From assembly GCA_038214135.1 (NCBI GenBank), contig JBBQSD010000024.1, forward strand, positions 1 through 57,264: 57,264 bases of DNA. The letters run 5' to 3'. A program made the position numbers and the translations under genes. Origin of the DNA: JANLSE01 sp038214135. GTDB lineage: Bacteria > Chloroflexota > Chloroflexia > Chloroflexales > Roseiflexaceae. Shown here piece after piece: positions 1 to 8,141 of this stretch. The notes below the pieces were generated by a model. That model did not search any database, was not told where the DNA came from, and worked only from the letters and a program-made list of their open reading frames with translations. The number at the start of each line of letters is the position of its first letter. Position 1 is the stretch's first letter.

Positions 1-2
1 CG

Positions 3-731
3 ATGCGAATCATAGGCATTTTTGCCCATCCCGATGATCCCGAATTCAGCATGGGTGGCAGCGCAGCCATCTGGGCCGATCAGGGCCACGAAGTCTATTA
101 TTGCATCATCACCGATGGTTCAGCCGGCAGCAACGATCCAAACCAGGATCTGGCCGAGCTTGTCACACTCCGTCAGGCGGAACAGCGTGCCGCTGCTGCA
201 ATCGTAGGCGTCAAGGATGTCATCTTTCTTGGCTACCGCGATGGCACACTCGAACCAACAATCGAACTGCGCCGCGAGCTCACCCGGCTCATTCGCCAGC
301 TCAAACCAGATCGGGTTGTCAGCGGCGATCCAACAGCATTCTTCTATGGCGATGAATATCTGAACCATTCCGACCATCGTGCGGCAGCGGAAGCTGCTAT
401 CACGGCGGTGTTTCCAAGCGCGCCGACCCGGCCAATATTCCCCGAACTCCTGGCCGAAGGGTTCGAGCCGCATCAAGTCAGAGAACTGTACATCACCAAT
501 ACCGAGGCAGGCAGCATCGTCCATATCGATATCACCAGCGCGATGGATCGCAAGATCGAAGCGCTGCGCTGCCACAAAAGCCAGCTGGACCCAGGCGACG
601 GAACGTGGATCCGCGAATGGGCCGCACAGGACGGTAAAGCCGCCGGGCTGGAATATGCCGAATCGTTCCGGGTGATGCGGTTGGTTCGTGAACCGGAGGG
701 GGGCGCCGCACCGCCACCCCAGCCGGAATAA
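3..731 (+). CDS. PIG-L/LmbE family zinc deacetylase
   Basis: The 242-residue protein has the PIG-L fold signature: an AHPDD metal-binding motif at residues 8-12 followed by EFSMGG, and a second zinc/catalytic motif NHSDH at residues 121-125. The family removes N-acetyl groups from GlcNAc-containing substrates (GlcNAc-PI, mycothiol or bacillithiol precursors, antibiotics); the substrate cannot be told from sequence. The usual AHPDDE is AHPDDPE here. The start lies two bases inside the window, so an earlier start upstream cannot be excluded, though MRIIGIFAHPDD is a normal N-terminus. It is followed by a promoter, so it is probably the last gene of its transcript. Confidence 0.85.
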   Translation: MRIIGIFAHPDDPEFSMGGSAAIWADQGHEVYYCIITDGSAGSNDPNQDLAELVTLRQAEQRAAAAIVGVKDVIFLGYRDGTLEPTIELRRELTRLIRQLKPDRVVSGDPTAFFYGDEYLNHSDHRAAAEAAITAVFPSAPTRPIFPELLAEGFEPHQVRELYITNTEAGSIVHIDITSAMDRKIEALRCHKSQLDPGDGTWIREWAAQDGKAAGLEYAESFRVMRLVREPEGGAAPPPQPE

Positions 732-774
732 CACGCAACCTCAGGTCAAATCATTGGTGATGCCTTCCAATGGT

Positions 775-802
775 TTGCCCACGAATGTAGCTCTCGTATA
801 AT
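775..802 (+). promoter_or_regulatory. Sigma70-type promoter for leader/ncRNA
   Basis: TTGCCC at 775-780 and a perfect TATAAT at 797-802 are separated by 16 bp, predicting a start near 809. The next coding region begins about 300 bp downstream, so the transcript carries a long leader or is a separate small RNA. Confidence 0.6.
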
Positions 803-808
803 GCGGGA

Positions 809-1104
809 GTTCTCCTCAAAAGGCTTCATAGGAGGTGCGTGCGACAAGGACCAGACAGCAAGCAACTGAGCGCGCCCTGCCCCTTCGTTCGCTTGGTGGG
901 GGGCAGTAAGCAAGCGTACAGGCCCAATAGACGGTCACACTAAGCATCCGTACTTCCTAGCCCCTAGCAGGCCAGTAAGTTCGTCTTCGAAAGAATGTAG
1001 ATCGTGTTGTGTGTTGCGATGAACGTAGTACATCGTCTGATGGTACGTTGAATTCGTGATCACATCGAACACCATCTACCATACCTGCTACCTGTTAGGA
1101 GCCT
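809..1104 (+). ncRNA. Putative structured leader RNA or small RNA
   Basis: This non-coding stretch follows a good promoter and can fold. Bases 829-839 (TAGGAGGTGCG) pair with 949-959 over 11 bp with two G-U pairs. Inside, GACC (849-852) pairs with GGTC (933-936), GCGC (870-873) with GCGT (914-917), and CTGCCCC (877-883) with GGGGCAG (900-906) as the terminal hairpin. The shape is one long interrupted hairpin with a roughly 10 nt internal loop near its base, as in 6S RNA, but no 6S sequence signature was recognised. No U-tract terminator was seen before the aminotransferase, so a cis-acting leader is equally possible. The pairing was found by eye only. Confidence 0.35.
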
Positions 1105-2547
1105 ATGCCTGAGGAGGGCACTATGTTTCCCGTTGATCCATCCCTGCAGCAGACCCTCGCCGATAACGTCTGGCTGCACTTTTTCCAAATGGGCCATTTG
1201 AGTAGTACAGGCGCGCGGCCCACAATCCTCGTTCGCGGGGAAGGGTCGCGCGTATGGGACCAGGACGGCACCGAGTATATTGATGCACTAGCCGGTTTGT
1301 TCTGCGTCAATGCTGGCTATGGTCGCCGCGAGATCGCCGATGCAATCGCATCACAACTCAACGAAATCGCCTATGTCGCTCCATTCTCCTTCCCCAGCCT
1401 GCCGCTGATCGAGTTGTCCGGCAAGCTTGCCGCAATCAGCCCAATCGGCCCCAAAACCCGCAGCTTCTTCGTCACAGGTGGCGCAGAAGCGGTCGAGGCC
1501 GCCCTGAAACTAGCCAAGGCCTACCAGCGCAAGCGTGGCTTCCACGAACGGCACAAAATTATCTCCCGCCGTGGAGCCTACCATGGCACAAGCATGGGCG
1601 CGCTATCGGTCAATGGTCTGACGGGAATCCGCAATGGTTTTGGGCCATTAGTACCAGGCGCTCGCCATGTTCCATTGCCGCATCGCTATCGCTGCGATTA
1701 TTGCCAGCTCCAGAATGCCTGCCGTGGCACCTGCGCCGACGAGATCGAACGACTGATCGAATTCGAAGGGCCAGAGACTGTCGCTGCAATCATTATGGAG
1801 CCGGTGCAGAATAGTGGAGGCGCGATCGAACCGCCGCCAGGATACCTCAAACGTGTTCGCGAAATCTGTGATCACCATGGCATTCTGCTGATTGCCGATG
1901 AAGTGATCTGCGGGTTTGGCCGTGTTGGCGGTTGGTTTGGTTCGAGTGTACTCGGCATTGTGCCAGATATGATCACCTGTGCGAAGGGCATTACATCCGG
2001 CTATGCACCGCTTGGTGCCGTGCTAGCATCGCCCCAGATCGCCGATGCCTTCATCGGTACCGAGGGCGAGAAGTTTATGCACGGTGTGACCTTCGGTGGC
2101 CATCCGGCCAGTTGCGCTGCTGCACTCGCCAATCTGGCAATCCTGGAGCGCGAACAGCTCTGTGATCGCTCAGCCACAATGGGCGATTACATGATCCGCG
2201 AGCTACGCGCCGCCGTGGGTGAGCACCCCAATATCGGCGATATTCGTGGGCGCGGGCTGTTCATGGCACTCGAACTGGTTCACGATCGCGAGAGCAAGCT
2301 GCCGCTCGAAGAGCCGCATCTGATGGGCTGGCTCTCCGACCAGTTCAAGCGCCGTGGGCTGATCTGCCGCGCCGACGACCGACTCGATCCGGTGATTCAG
2401 TTGTCCCCGCCGCTGAACATTCCCCAGGAAGATGCCGATCAGGTCGTCACAATCGTCGCAGATGTCGTTCATGCCCTTGGGCGCCGCCTCGGCACCCAGC
2501 CCGTCATGCAGCGCCTTCCACAATCCGTACCGGTTGTAACTCGCTAA
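1105..2547 (+). CDS. Class III PLP-dependent aminotransferase
   Basis: The 480-residue protein is a fold-type I class III (omega-type) aminotransferase, the size and class of beta-alanine:pyruvate, diamine or GABA transaminases. Visible landmarks are TGGAEAVEAALKLAK (cofactor phosphate region), LLIADEV with Asp265 contacting the pyridine nitrogen, and ITCAKGITSGY with the Schiff-base Lys294. A short Cys-rich insert (CDYCQLQNACRGTC, about 197-210) is unusual and could bind metal; that is inference. Two starts are possible: ATG 1105 with AGGAG only 3 nt away, or ATG 1123 with a better-spaced GAGGAGG, which would shorten it by six residues. The amino donor and acceptor are not predictable. Confidence 0.88.
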   Translation: MPEEGTMFPVDPSLQQTLADNVWLHFFQMGHLSSTGARPTILVRGEGSRVWDQDGTEYIDALAGLFCVNAGYGRREIADAIASQLNEIAYVAPFSFPSLPLIELSGKLAAISPIGPKTRSFFVTGGAEAVEAALKLAKAYQRKRGFHERHKIISRRGAYHGTSMGALSVNGLTGIRNGFGPLVPGARHVPLPHRYRCDYCQLQNACRGTCADEIERLIEFEGPETVAAIIMEPVQNSGGAIEPPPGYLKRVREICDHHGILLIADEVICGFGRVGGWFGSSVLGIVPDMITCAKGITSGYAPLGAVLASPQIADAFIGTEGEKFMHGVTFGGHPASCAAALANLAILEREQLCDRSATMGDYMIRELRAAVGEHPNIGDIRGRGLFMALELVHDRESKLPLEEPHLMGWLSDQFKRRGLICRADDRLDPVIQLSPPLNIPQEDADQVVTIVADVVHALGRRLGTQPVMQRLPQSVPVVTR

Positions 2548-2554
2548 TGCATTA

Positions 2555-2602
2555 CCCTCACCCCTAGCCCCTCTCCCAGTGGAGAGGGGCTAGGGGTGAG
2601 GG
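2555..2602. repeat. Long palindromic REP-like hairpin, family A copy 1
   Basis: A perfect inverted repeat with 22-bp arms (CCCTCACCCC... and ...GGGGTGAGGG) and a 4-nt loop CAGT lies between the aminotransferase stop and the SIS gene. Related elements occur at 4615-4672, 36471-36574 and 43647-43702. There is no U-tract, so it is a dispersed repeat rather than a classic terminator. Confidence 0.9.
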
Positions 2603-2624
2603 GCATAACCTATAAGGAGAATCA

Positions 2625-3209
2625 GTGACCATCAGCTTTTCCGAACAGCTCGAAACCAGCATCACAACCTTCCGTAACCTCCAACAACAATCCGCAGCCA
2701 TCGAACAGATTGCGCTGCTCATACGCGATGCGTTGTTTGCTGGGCAGAGCCTATTCACATGTGGGAATGGTGGTAGCGCCGCCGATGCACTTCATCTGGC
2801 CGAAGAATTGCTTGGCCGCTATCGTGGCAATCGGCGTGCGCTCCCGGCAATCTGCCTCGCCGCAGATAGCACCGCGCTCACATGTATTGCCAACGATTTC
2901 GGCTACGAAAACATCTTTGCCCGTCAGATCGAAGGCCTTGCCCGCCCTGGCGATATCCTGATCTGTTTCAGTACCAGCGGACGCTCACCAAATATCCTGG
3001 CTGCACTCCAGGCTGCTAGGTTGCGCAGAACCCACACCATTGCACTGCTTGGCAAAGAAGGCGGGCCAGCCAAAGGGCTCGCCGATCACGAGATCATCGT
3101 TGCCCATAGCGATAGCGCCCGCATTCAGGAGGCACACATGCAAATCGTTCATTACATCTGCGAGGTCATCGAACAGTATTCAGAAGCCAGGAGTCAGGAG
3201 TCAGAATAA
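2625..3209 (+). CDS. SIS-domain phosphosugar isomerase (GmhA/DiaA-like)
   Basis: The 194-residue single-SIS protein resembles sedoheptulose-7-phosphate isomerase GmhA and the related DiaA. FTCGNGGSAADALHLAEEL is the phosphosugar-binding loop, followed by CFSTSGRSPNI, the second SIS phosphate-binding motif. GmhA starts the heptose pathway for surface glycans, and glycosyltransferases are frequent in this window, but GmhA and DiaA cannot be separated here. The start is GTG 2625 with AAGGAG five bases upstream. The last residues (EARSQESE) and the stop TAA are encoded by a tandem GGAGTCA repeat (3182-3208), so the natural C-terminus has apparently been replaced or extended by repeat DNA. Confidence 0.85.
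   Translation: MTISFSEQLETSITTFRNLQQQSAAIEQIALLIRDALFAGQSLFTCGNGGSAADALHLAEELLGRYRGNRRALPAICLAADSTALTCIANDFGYENIFARQIEGLARPGDILICFSTSGRSPNILAALQAARLRRTHTIALLGKEGGPAKGLADHEIIVAHSDSARIQEAHMQIVHYICEVIEQYSEARSQESE
3182..3208. repeat. GGAGTCA heptamer array overlapping a gene end
   Basis: A short tandem array of the heptamer GGAGTCA (AGAAGCCAGGAGTCAGGAGTC then AGAATA) runs into the stop codon of the SIS gene. The same unit recurs at 31151, 39434, 40024, 40196, 40257, 45000, 46762 and 52112. Confidence 0.85.
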
Positions 3210-3260
3210 TCGCTCTATCAATATACATCTGTGCTTAATCAAAATGTGATGCAGGTATGT

Positions 3261-3289
3261 TTGCAGCAGCCCCACCTCCATGCTATACT
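3261..3289 (+). promoter_or_regulatory. Sigma70-type promoter for the PP2C gene
   Basis: TTGCAG (3261-3266), a 17-bp spacer and TATACT (3284-3289) precede the phosphatase start codon by about 37 bp. Confidence 0.65.
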
Positions 3290-3325
3290 TGCCGCCCGTA
3301 AGCCCCCAACTGCCCGGAGTTCGGC

Positions 3326-4489
3326 ATGAAGCTGCAACATAGCGCCCGCACCGATGTGGGCCGCACACGTGATCACAACGAGGATAACTACGGTGTCGGC
3401 GAGAGCGCTCAGGTTGAGACCCTCGGTGGCTTGTTTGTTGTCTGCGATGGCATGGGTGGCCATGCAGCTGGCGAGGTTGCCAGCAGCCTTGGCGTTGAAA
3501 TGATCCTGAATGCCTACTACGAAACAGATGGCGAAAACCGTGCTACAGTGCTGGAACAAGCCTTTGAGCGCGCCAACCAGCTCATTCACACCGAGGGCCG
3601 TGGCAGCATGGGTACAACCGGTGTTGCCGCACTTATTTATCACGATGTGCTTCATATTGCCAATGTTGGCGATAGCCGAGCCTACCTGATCCGTAATGGC
3701 ACCATCCACCAGATCTCACGCGATCACTCGCTCGTCAGCGATCAGATTGCTGCCGGGTTGGTAACGCCCGAACAAGCCCGCTCCCTGCACTATCGCAATG
3801 TGATCACCCGTGCCCTTGGCTACCAACAGGATGTGACAGTCGATCTGTTTCGCTGGCCACTTCAAGCCAATGATCTGATTGTGCTCTCCTCCGATGGCCT
3901 GCACGGGTTGATCGAAGATGCCGAGATTTCCCGGATCCTCACATCTGGCTCGCTGGCTAGTGGTGTCGATCAGCTCATCGATTTAGCCAACGAACGAGGC
4001 GGCACCGATAATATCACCGCAGTTGCAATTATCGTCGAAGCCCTCGATTGGGATGTACCAGATGATGATGAACAAGACGCCGATCCGAATGCGACAACGC
4101 AGCCATTCCCTATTTCGCAAATTGTCGCTCCCCCAATACTACAAAATGGCACTGCTCAATCAGTTGCCCTACCCGAAGCTTCTCCACAAAGCCCCTCGAT
4201 CAAACCCATTCAGCCCGCTGCCACTTTACAGCGCAACGAGCGCCGCCTGACACCCACCGGTGCAGTTTTGGCGGCTGTTCTCCTTATTGCACTCGTGGCC
4301 CTGATCATTGTGTATCTAAATCTCAATCCACCTCGCCCTGCCCCCATCCCTGCACCTCCCGCAACCAGCGTGGTTGCCCCAACACCATTGCCACCAACAC
4401 CGCCAATACGGCCAACATCCCCACCGCCACCCACCGTTATCGCCACTCCAAATAGCGCGACGCCACCAAAACCCACACCAGTGCGCTGA
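3326..4489 (+). CDS. Membrane-anchored PP2C Ser/Thr phosphatase
   Basis: The 387-residue protein has a complete PP2C (PrpC/Stp) domain at about 1-240. Metal-binding motifs are RDHNED (Asp20), CDGMGGHAAGE (Asp41), SSDGL (Asp190) and GGTDN (Asp228). A Pro/Gln-rich linker leads to one transmembrane helix at about 309-333, then a Pro/Thr-rich tail probably outside the membrane. It dephosphorylates Ser/Thr on proteins, typically opposing Hanks-type kinases; such a kinase is encoded at 12273-13913 in this window, though linkage between them is inference. Cytoplasmic catalytic domain plus extracytoplasmic low-complexity tail is a common layout for bacterial PP2C sensors. Confidence 0.92.
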   Translation: MKLQHSARTDVGRTRDHNEDNYGVGESAQVETLGGLFVVCDGMGGHAAGEVASSLGVEMILNAYYETDGENRATVLEQAFERANQLIHTEGRGSMGTTGVAALIYHDVLHIANVGDSRAYLIRNGTIHQISRDHSLVSDQIAAGLVTPEQARSLHYRNVITRALGYQQDVTVDLFRWPLQANDLIVLSSDGLHGLIEDAEISRILTSGSLASGVDQLIDLANERGGTDNITAVAIIVEALDWDVPDDDEQDADPNATTQPFPISQIVAPPILQNGTAQSVALPEASPQSPSIKPIQPAATLQRNERRLTPTGAVLAAVLLIALVALIIVYLNLNPPRPAPIPAPPATSVVAPTPLPPTPPIRPTSPPPPTVIATPNSATPPKPTPVR

Positions 4490-4558
4490 GCGCTTTCTTA
4501 ATCCGGTTTCGTGTGGTATAATAGCAAAAGCGTTCTTGTTTAAAGAATGTTGGTGGTT

Positions 4559-4612
4559 CGTCAACGCCCGCTGGTCATGCCACGGCTGCGATCAATCCGT
4601 GATTGTGGCTGA
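4559..4612 (+). repeat. Dispersed repeat with core CATGCC-CGGCTG-GATCAA, copy 1
   Basis: The stretch TCGTCAACGCCCGCTGGTCA followed by TGCCACGGCTGCGATCAA recurs in imperfect form at 33080-33137 (inverted), 43461-43510 and 43604-43640. In copies 1 and 4 it leads directly into a family A palindrome, so the two may form one composite element of about 100 bp. Confidence 0.65.
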
Positions 4613-4614
4613 TT

Positions 4615-4672
4615 CCCTCACCCCGCCCTACGGGCACCCCTCTCCCATTGGGAGAGGGGCCGGGGGTGAGGG
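4615..4672. repeat. REP-like palindrome, family A copy 2
   Basis: CCCTCACCCC, an imperfect inner hairpin around CCCCTCTCCC and GGGAGAGGGG, and the closing GGGGGTGAGGG match the element at 43647-43702 closely, including upstream flank. It sits between the PP2C and mutL genes. Confidence 0.88.
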
Positions 4673-4674
4673 CA

Positions 4675-4742
4675 GTTCTTGGTTCTCGGTTCTCGGTTCA
4701 GTATTCTGACTCCTGACTTCTGAATACTCGGTTCTTGGTTCG
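4675..4742. repeat. Mixed heptamer arrays GGTTCTC and GACTCCT
   Basis: Tandem TTCTTGG/TTCTCGG heptamers are followed by TTCTGACTCCTGACTTCTG and a further TACTCGGTTCTTGG. Two different heptamer units lie side by side. The array ends about 10 bp before the mutL start and therefore covers its upstream region. Confidence 0.8.
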
Positions 4743-4752
4743 AGGTGCTGCT

Positions 4753-6564
4753 ATGGCGATACGAATTCTGGACTCGAACGTCGCTACACAGATCGCCGCC
4801 GGTGAAGTCGTCGAGCGGCCAGCATCGGTTGCTCGTGAACTGATCGAGAATGCACTCGATGCTGGCGCACATCGCATACTGGTTGAGTCGCGTGGTGGCG
4901 GCTTACGTGAATTACGTGTGCAAGACGATGGCAGTGGTATACCATCCAATCAGGTCGAACTCGCCTTTCAGCGCCATGCCACATCAAAGCTCACCAACGC
5001 AGATGATCTATGGGCAATTGGAACGCTCGGTTTCCGTGGTGAGGCACTACCAGCAATCGCATCGGTTGCCCAAGTTGTCTGTATTACTCGCGGTACCGGC
5101 GAAGAAGTCGGCCTCGAACTGCGGATCGCTGGTGGCGAGGTGCAGAGCCGCAACCCAACAGGCAGCCCAATTGGCACCGATATCAGCGTTCGCAATCTGT
5201 TCTACAACACTCCAGTACGCCGCGAATTCCTGCGCTCAGAAGCCAGCGAAGCAACGGCAGTTGCAGCAGTGGTCACGCAATATGCACTCGCCTACCCAGA
5301 GGTGCGCTTCACGCTCATGCTCGAAGGCCGCCTCGCACTCCAGACATTTGGCGATGGCGATCTGCGGAGTGTGCTGATCGAGTTGTATGGGCTCGATATT
5401 ACCCGTCAACTGTTGCCCGTTGAATTACAACAAGGCGAAGGGCCGGGAGCGGTAAGCGTTCGTGGGCTAGCATCGCCGCCTGGGCTCACCCGCAGTAGCC
5501 GCAGTGCATTGCATCTCTTCATCAATCGGCGGGTCGTCCAGCCACGCGGGCCAATCGCAATTGTGGTCGAAGAGGCCTATAACAATCTCCTGCCGAAAGG
5601 CCGCCATCCCTTTGCCGTGCTGAATATCGCGCTTCACCCAGCAGCCGTCGATGTCAATATTCACCCAACCAAAAGCGAGGTTAAATTCCGCGATGCGCCC
5701 CGCGTGTTGGGGGCTGTCGGGCGAGCGGTACGCGATGCGCTGCTTGCATCCGGCGCGCCGCTGTGGGATGCAGATCGGATGCCCGAGGCTCTTCAGACGG
5801 CACAGCGGCGCTTTGAGCTGCGCCAACTTGGAGGCGGTTGGGCGCAAGCAGAGCAGCCCGCCAATATGCAGCAGCAAGGCAGTGCCGAAGAACATAAAAA
5901 TCTGTCGCCCTGGAATCCTGGCCAGGAACAGGGTCTGCCAATAAGCGCTGAAAGCATCATCGGCGCATTTCCGGCACTATCTCATTCGATGGCTACATTT
6001 GATGGTCTGCACATCCTTGGCCAGGCTCAGAACAGCTATATCGTTGCCGACACGCGAGAGGGCATCGTCCTGATCGATCAACACGCCGCCCACGAACGAG
6101 TCATCTATGAACAAATCCAATCGCAGCACGCTGTTGGCCACGTCGCAATCAAACAACTTGCCCAGGCACTCACAATCGATCTATTGCCAGATGCTCGTGA
6201 ACTGTTGTTAACGCATGGCCATATTCTTGCCGAATGGGGTTTTGCGATAGAGGATTTTGGGATAGCCCTGCGTGTACGATCAATCCCAGAATGGTTGCCA
6301 GAACATCGTGTCGCCACCGTATTGCACGAACTTGCCACGGCTATCACACAAATAGGCACGCAACAATCGGTATGGAACGAGGCATTCCCAGCGATACTTG
6401 CGAATCACATGGCGATACAGGCTGATCAGGTGCTTTCGCTTGAAGAGATCAGTGCGCTGGTTGCAGAACTGAGCCATTGCCAAGAACGCCTTAGTTGTCC
6501 ACATGGCCGCCCAATCATCACCTTGCTTACCACCGATCAGATCACACGTTACTTTGCTAAATGA
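4753..6564 (+). CDS. mutL: DNA mismatch repair protein MutL
   Basis: The 603-residue protein (from ATG 4753, GAGGTG upstream; an earlier TTG at 4735 would begin inside repeat DNA) has the GHKL ATPase domain: IAAGEVVERPASV, ELIENALDAGA (Mg-binding Asn33), DDGSGI (58-63) and TLGFRGEAL (91-99). The C-terminal domain carries the latent endonuclease motif DQHAAHERVIYE (442-453, DQHAX2EX4E) and CPHGRP (582-587), so this MutL should nick DNA itself, as expected in bacteria without MutH. The conserved A-C-x-x-A-I segment before CPHGRP reads ANHMAIQAD, with Asn in place of Cys. No mutS is in the window. Confidence 0.96.
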   Translation: MAIRILDSNVATQIAAGEVVERPASVARELIENALDAGAHRILVESRGGGLRELRVQDDGSGIPSNQVELAFQRHATSKLTNADDLWAIGTLGFRGEALPAIASVAQVVCITRGTGEEVGLELRIAGGEVQSRNPTGSPIGTDISVRNLFYNTPVRREFLRSEASEATAVAAVVTQYALAYPEVRFTLMLEGRLALQTFGDGDLRSVLIELYGLDITRQLLPVELQQGEGPGAVSVRGLASPPGLTRSSRSALHLFINRRVVQPRGPIAIVVEEAYNNLLPKGRHPFAVLNIALHPAAVDVNIHPTKSEVKFRDAPRVLGAVGRAVRDALLASGAPLWDADRMPEALQTAQRRFELRQLGGGWAQAEQPANMQQQGSAEEHKNLSPWNPGQEQGLPISAESIIGAFPALSHSMATFDGLHILGQAQNSYIVADTREGIVLIDQHAAHERVIYEQIQSQHAVGHVAIKQLAQALTIDLLPDARELLLTHGHILAEWGFAIEDFGIALRVRSIPEWLPEHRVATVLHELATAITQIGTQQSVWNEAFPAILANHMAIQADQVLSLEEISALVAELSHCQERLSCPHGRPIITLLTTDQITRYFAK

Positions 6565-6594
6565 AACAACCGGGAAGATTGGATTGCTCATCCA

Positions 6595-6660
6595 TCCGCA
6601 GGCTGAAGCCTGCGGCAAAGAGTGCATCAACCCTAGCCGCGTGGCTTTAGCCCGCAGCAT
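6595..6660. repeat. GCAGGCTGAAGCCTGC palindrome and related remnant
   Basis: CGCAGGCTGAAGCCTGCG forms a short palindrome just 3' of mutL. A similar GTAGGCTGAAGCCTGCGAC is at about 31286-31304. Related GCGGGCTAAAGCC fragments lie near 12106 and 52269. These are remnants of another small dispersed family, without a gene. Confidence 0.6.
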
Positions 6661-6679
6661 GCTATGAGTCTGCGACTAT

Positions 6680-7384
6680 CTACTCAACCTCACCCCACAG
6701 CATTGTTGCAATTTGCATCGTCAGCGTGATCGTCTGATCTTCACGCCGCAGTGTCACACCAAACGATGGAGATTGATCAGTTACATCAAAACGTGTGCCA
6801 GGCACAAGATGATTAGCCTGCAGGTAACGAATGAGGTCAGTATCTTCTTCACCCTCTTCTGCAATTCGCAAAATGGTAAAGGGATGCCCTGCCAACGCCC
6901 GATCAATCCGCACCGTCCCAGGGTATGTAGAGGCATTCCCAGGGATGGGATTCCCATGTGGGCAGGTGGTGGATGTGCCAACCAGTGCCTCAATACGCGC
7001 TTCCATGGTAGGTGAAAGAGCGTGCTCCAACCGAACAGCCTCTTCGTGAATCTGGTGCCAGGGTAAACCCATCACATCAACCAGGAATCGCTCAAGAATA
7101 CGATGACGGCGCACCATCGCTTCCGCCAGTGTGAACCCCTCATCAGTAAGCTTGATTTCATTATGGTTGTCGCGAATGATATACCCACGCTTCTCCATAG
7201 CCTGCACCATGTTGGTCACTGTTGGTGCCGTTACCCGCATCCAATCCGCCAGCCGTGCGCTGATGACTGGTTCATTGCGCGATGCAAGATAGTAAATGAC
7301 CTCCAGATACTCACGCATTTTCTCGGTTGGCTCGGGATCGCCTGCGCGTCGCCGCATCCGGGGATGTTTTATTGCCTCTGTCAT
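6680..7384 (-). CDS. DtxR/MntR-family metal-dependent repressor
   Basis: The 234-residue protein has a winged helix at about 22-85 (SARLADWMRVTAPTVTNMVQ recognition region), the DtxR dimerisation and metal-binding region (VRRHRILERFL... EEAVRLEHALSP, about 91-124) and a C-terminal FeoA/SH3-like domain (about 155-232). Members bind Fe2+ or Mn2+ and repress uptake or induce storage genes. The DtxR primary-site Cys (EACRWEH in DtxR) is Val117 here, so metal choice may differ from classic DtxR. No iron or manganese transporter is adjacent. Confidence 0.88.
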   Translation of the reverse strand: MTEAIKHPRMRRRAGDPEPTEKMREYLEVIYYLASRNEPVISARLADWMRVTAPTVTNMVQAMEKRGYIIRDNHNEIKLTDEGFTLAEAMVRRHRILERFLVDVMGLPWHQIHEEAVRLEHALSPTMEARIEALVGTSTTCPHGNPIPGNASTYPGTVRIDRALAGHPFTILRIAEEGEEDTDLIRYLQANHLVPGTRFDVTDQSPSFGVTLRREDQTITLTMQIATMLWGEVE

Positions 7385-7419
7385 ACTACACCTACTCGAA
7401 CGTCTGTTGCTCTCATGGC

Positions 7420-7448
7420 ATTATAGCCCAGTGCGAATCGGCACGCAA
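7420..7448 (-). promoter_or_regulatory. Promoter of the DtxR-family gene
   Basis: On the minus strand TTGCGT (7448-7443), a 17-bp spacer and TATAAT (7425-7420) place transcription about 30 nt before the repressor start. Confidence 0.6.
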
Positions 7449-7475
7449 GGTCAATTGCAATCAGTCGCAGAAACA

Positions 7476-7507
7476 CTCCAGGCTCTGCCAAATGGCAGAG
7501 CCTGGAG
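7476..7507 (-). terminator. Hairpin terminator after flp copies 2 and 1
   Basis: A perfect 14-bp stem with the 4-nt loop AAAT, read on the minus strand just after the first flp gene. The following bases are only weakly T-rich (TGTTTCT). A hairpin of the same design follows flp copy 3. Confidence 0.65.
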
Positions 7508-7525
7508 CAACGATAGCGTGAGAAA

Positions 7526-7684
7526 CTAAGGGTTCAGGGTATTACTGATCCTGCTGAATGTTCGGCTGACGTTCTTGCCGAGCAGCGACAGAATTCCAAT
7601 GACGACGATAGCGATAAGTACGAGAATAAGCGCGTACTCAACCAGGCCCTGACCCTCTTCTCTGGCGAAGAAGCTACGAACCAC
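7526..7684 (-). CDS. Flp/Fap-type IVb pilin, divergent copy
   Basis: A 52-residue pilin read from GTG 7684 with AAGGAGG five bases upstream. It begins VRSFFAREEGQGLVEYALIL; EEGQGLVEY is the type IVb prepilin site, cleaved after Gly11 so that Glu is at +5 and Tyr at +6. One transmembrane helix (about 17-36) then LLGKNV and a divergent tail ending NTLNP. It is 45 bp downstream of copy 2 with no terminator between, so the two are likely cotranscribed. No tad assembly genes (cpaF, tadB/C, rcpA) are in the window. Confidence 0.85.
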   Translation of the reverse strand: MVRSFFAREEGQGLVEYALILVLIAIVVIGILSLLGKNVSRTFSRISNTLNP

Positions 7685-7729
7685 GGGTCCTCCTTGAACA
7701 GCAAACGCTGGCTGGGATGCAAGAAGGAA

Positions 7730-7888
7730 TTATGGGTTCAGGCCGTTGTTGACCTTGCTAAACACCTGGCTGACGTTCTTACCGAGCAACGACAGAATAC
7801 CGATGACGACGATGGCGATCAGTACGAGGATAAGTGCGTACTCGACGAGCCCCTGGCCCTCTTCCTTGGCGAAGAAACTGCGAACCAT
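7730..7888 (-). CDS. Flp/Fap-type IVb pilin, copy 2
   Basis: A 52-residue pilin from ATG 7888 with AAGGAGAACAGAA before it. It starts MVRSFFAKEEGQGLVEYAL, with the class IVb cleavage site after Gly11 and one hydrophobic helix, and ends NGLNP. Copy 3, 412 bp upstream, appears identical in protein sequence; the DNA differs at only a few positions, and the leader and promoter are duplicated too. Exported and processed by a TadV-type peptidase, such pilins build tight-adherence fibres. Confidence 0.9.
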   Translation of the reverse strand: MVRSFFAKEEGQGLVEYALILVLIAIVVIGILSLLGKNVSQVFSKVNNGLNP

Positions 7889-7934
7889 TTCTGTTCTCCT
7901 TAACAATGAGCGTCGTTCAACTTACGACACTATG

Positions 7935-7963
7935 ACTATACCATTCGCCCATTACCATAACAA
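7935..7963 (-). promoter_or_regulatory. Promoter of flp copy 2 (and copy 1)
   Basis: TTGTTA (7963-7958), 17 bp, TATAGT (7940-7935) on the minus strand; the same arrangement is conserved upstream of copy 3. Confidence 0.65.
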
Positions 7964-8086
7964 TAGTCAGAAGGTCCCGCTGTGTACCATACCAGGGACT
8001 ATGCCTTGGGATTACTATTGGCGTGTTGATTCGCACGCACTCGTGTATTGAGTTGGATGCGCATCATGGCCAAGCCAGCAGAGAAA

Positions 8087-8120
8087 GACCGAGGCTCTAC
8101 CATTTGGTAGAGCCTCGGTC
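8087..8120 (-). terminator. Hairpin terminator after flp copy 3
   Basis: A perfect 15-bp stem with loop AAAT on the minus strand, followed by CTTTCTCT. It separates copy 3 from copy 2, making copy 3 its own transcript. Confidence 0.7.
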
Positions 8121-8141
8121 GAGAGAAAAGCGGGTGAGAAA

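Noticed and set aside
809..960. Assigning the leader RNA as 6S, RNase P, SRP or tmRNA
   Set aside because: The conserved sequence blocks of RNase P, SRP and tmRNA are absent, and 6S is suggested only by overall shape, so the entry was left as an unassigned structured RNA.
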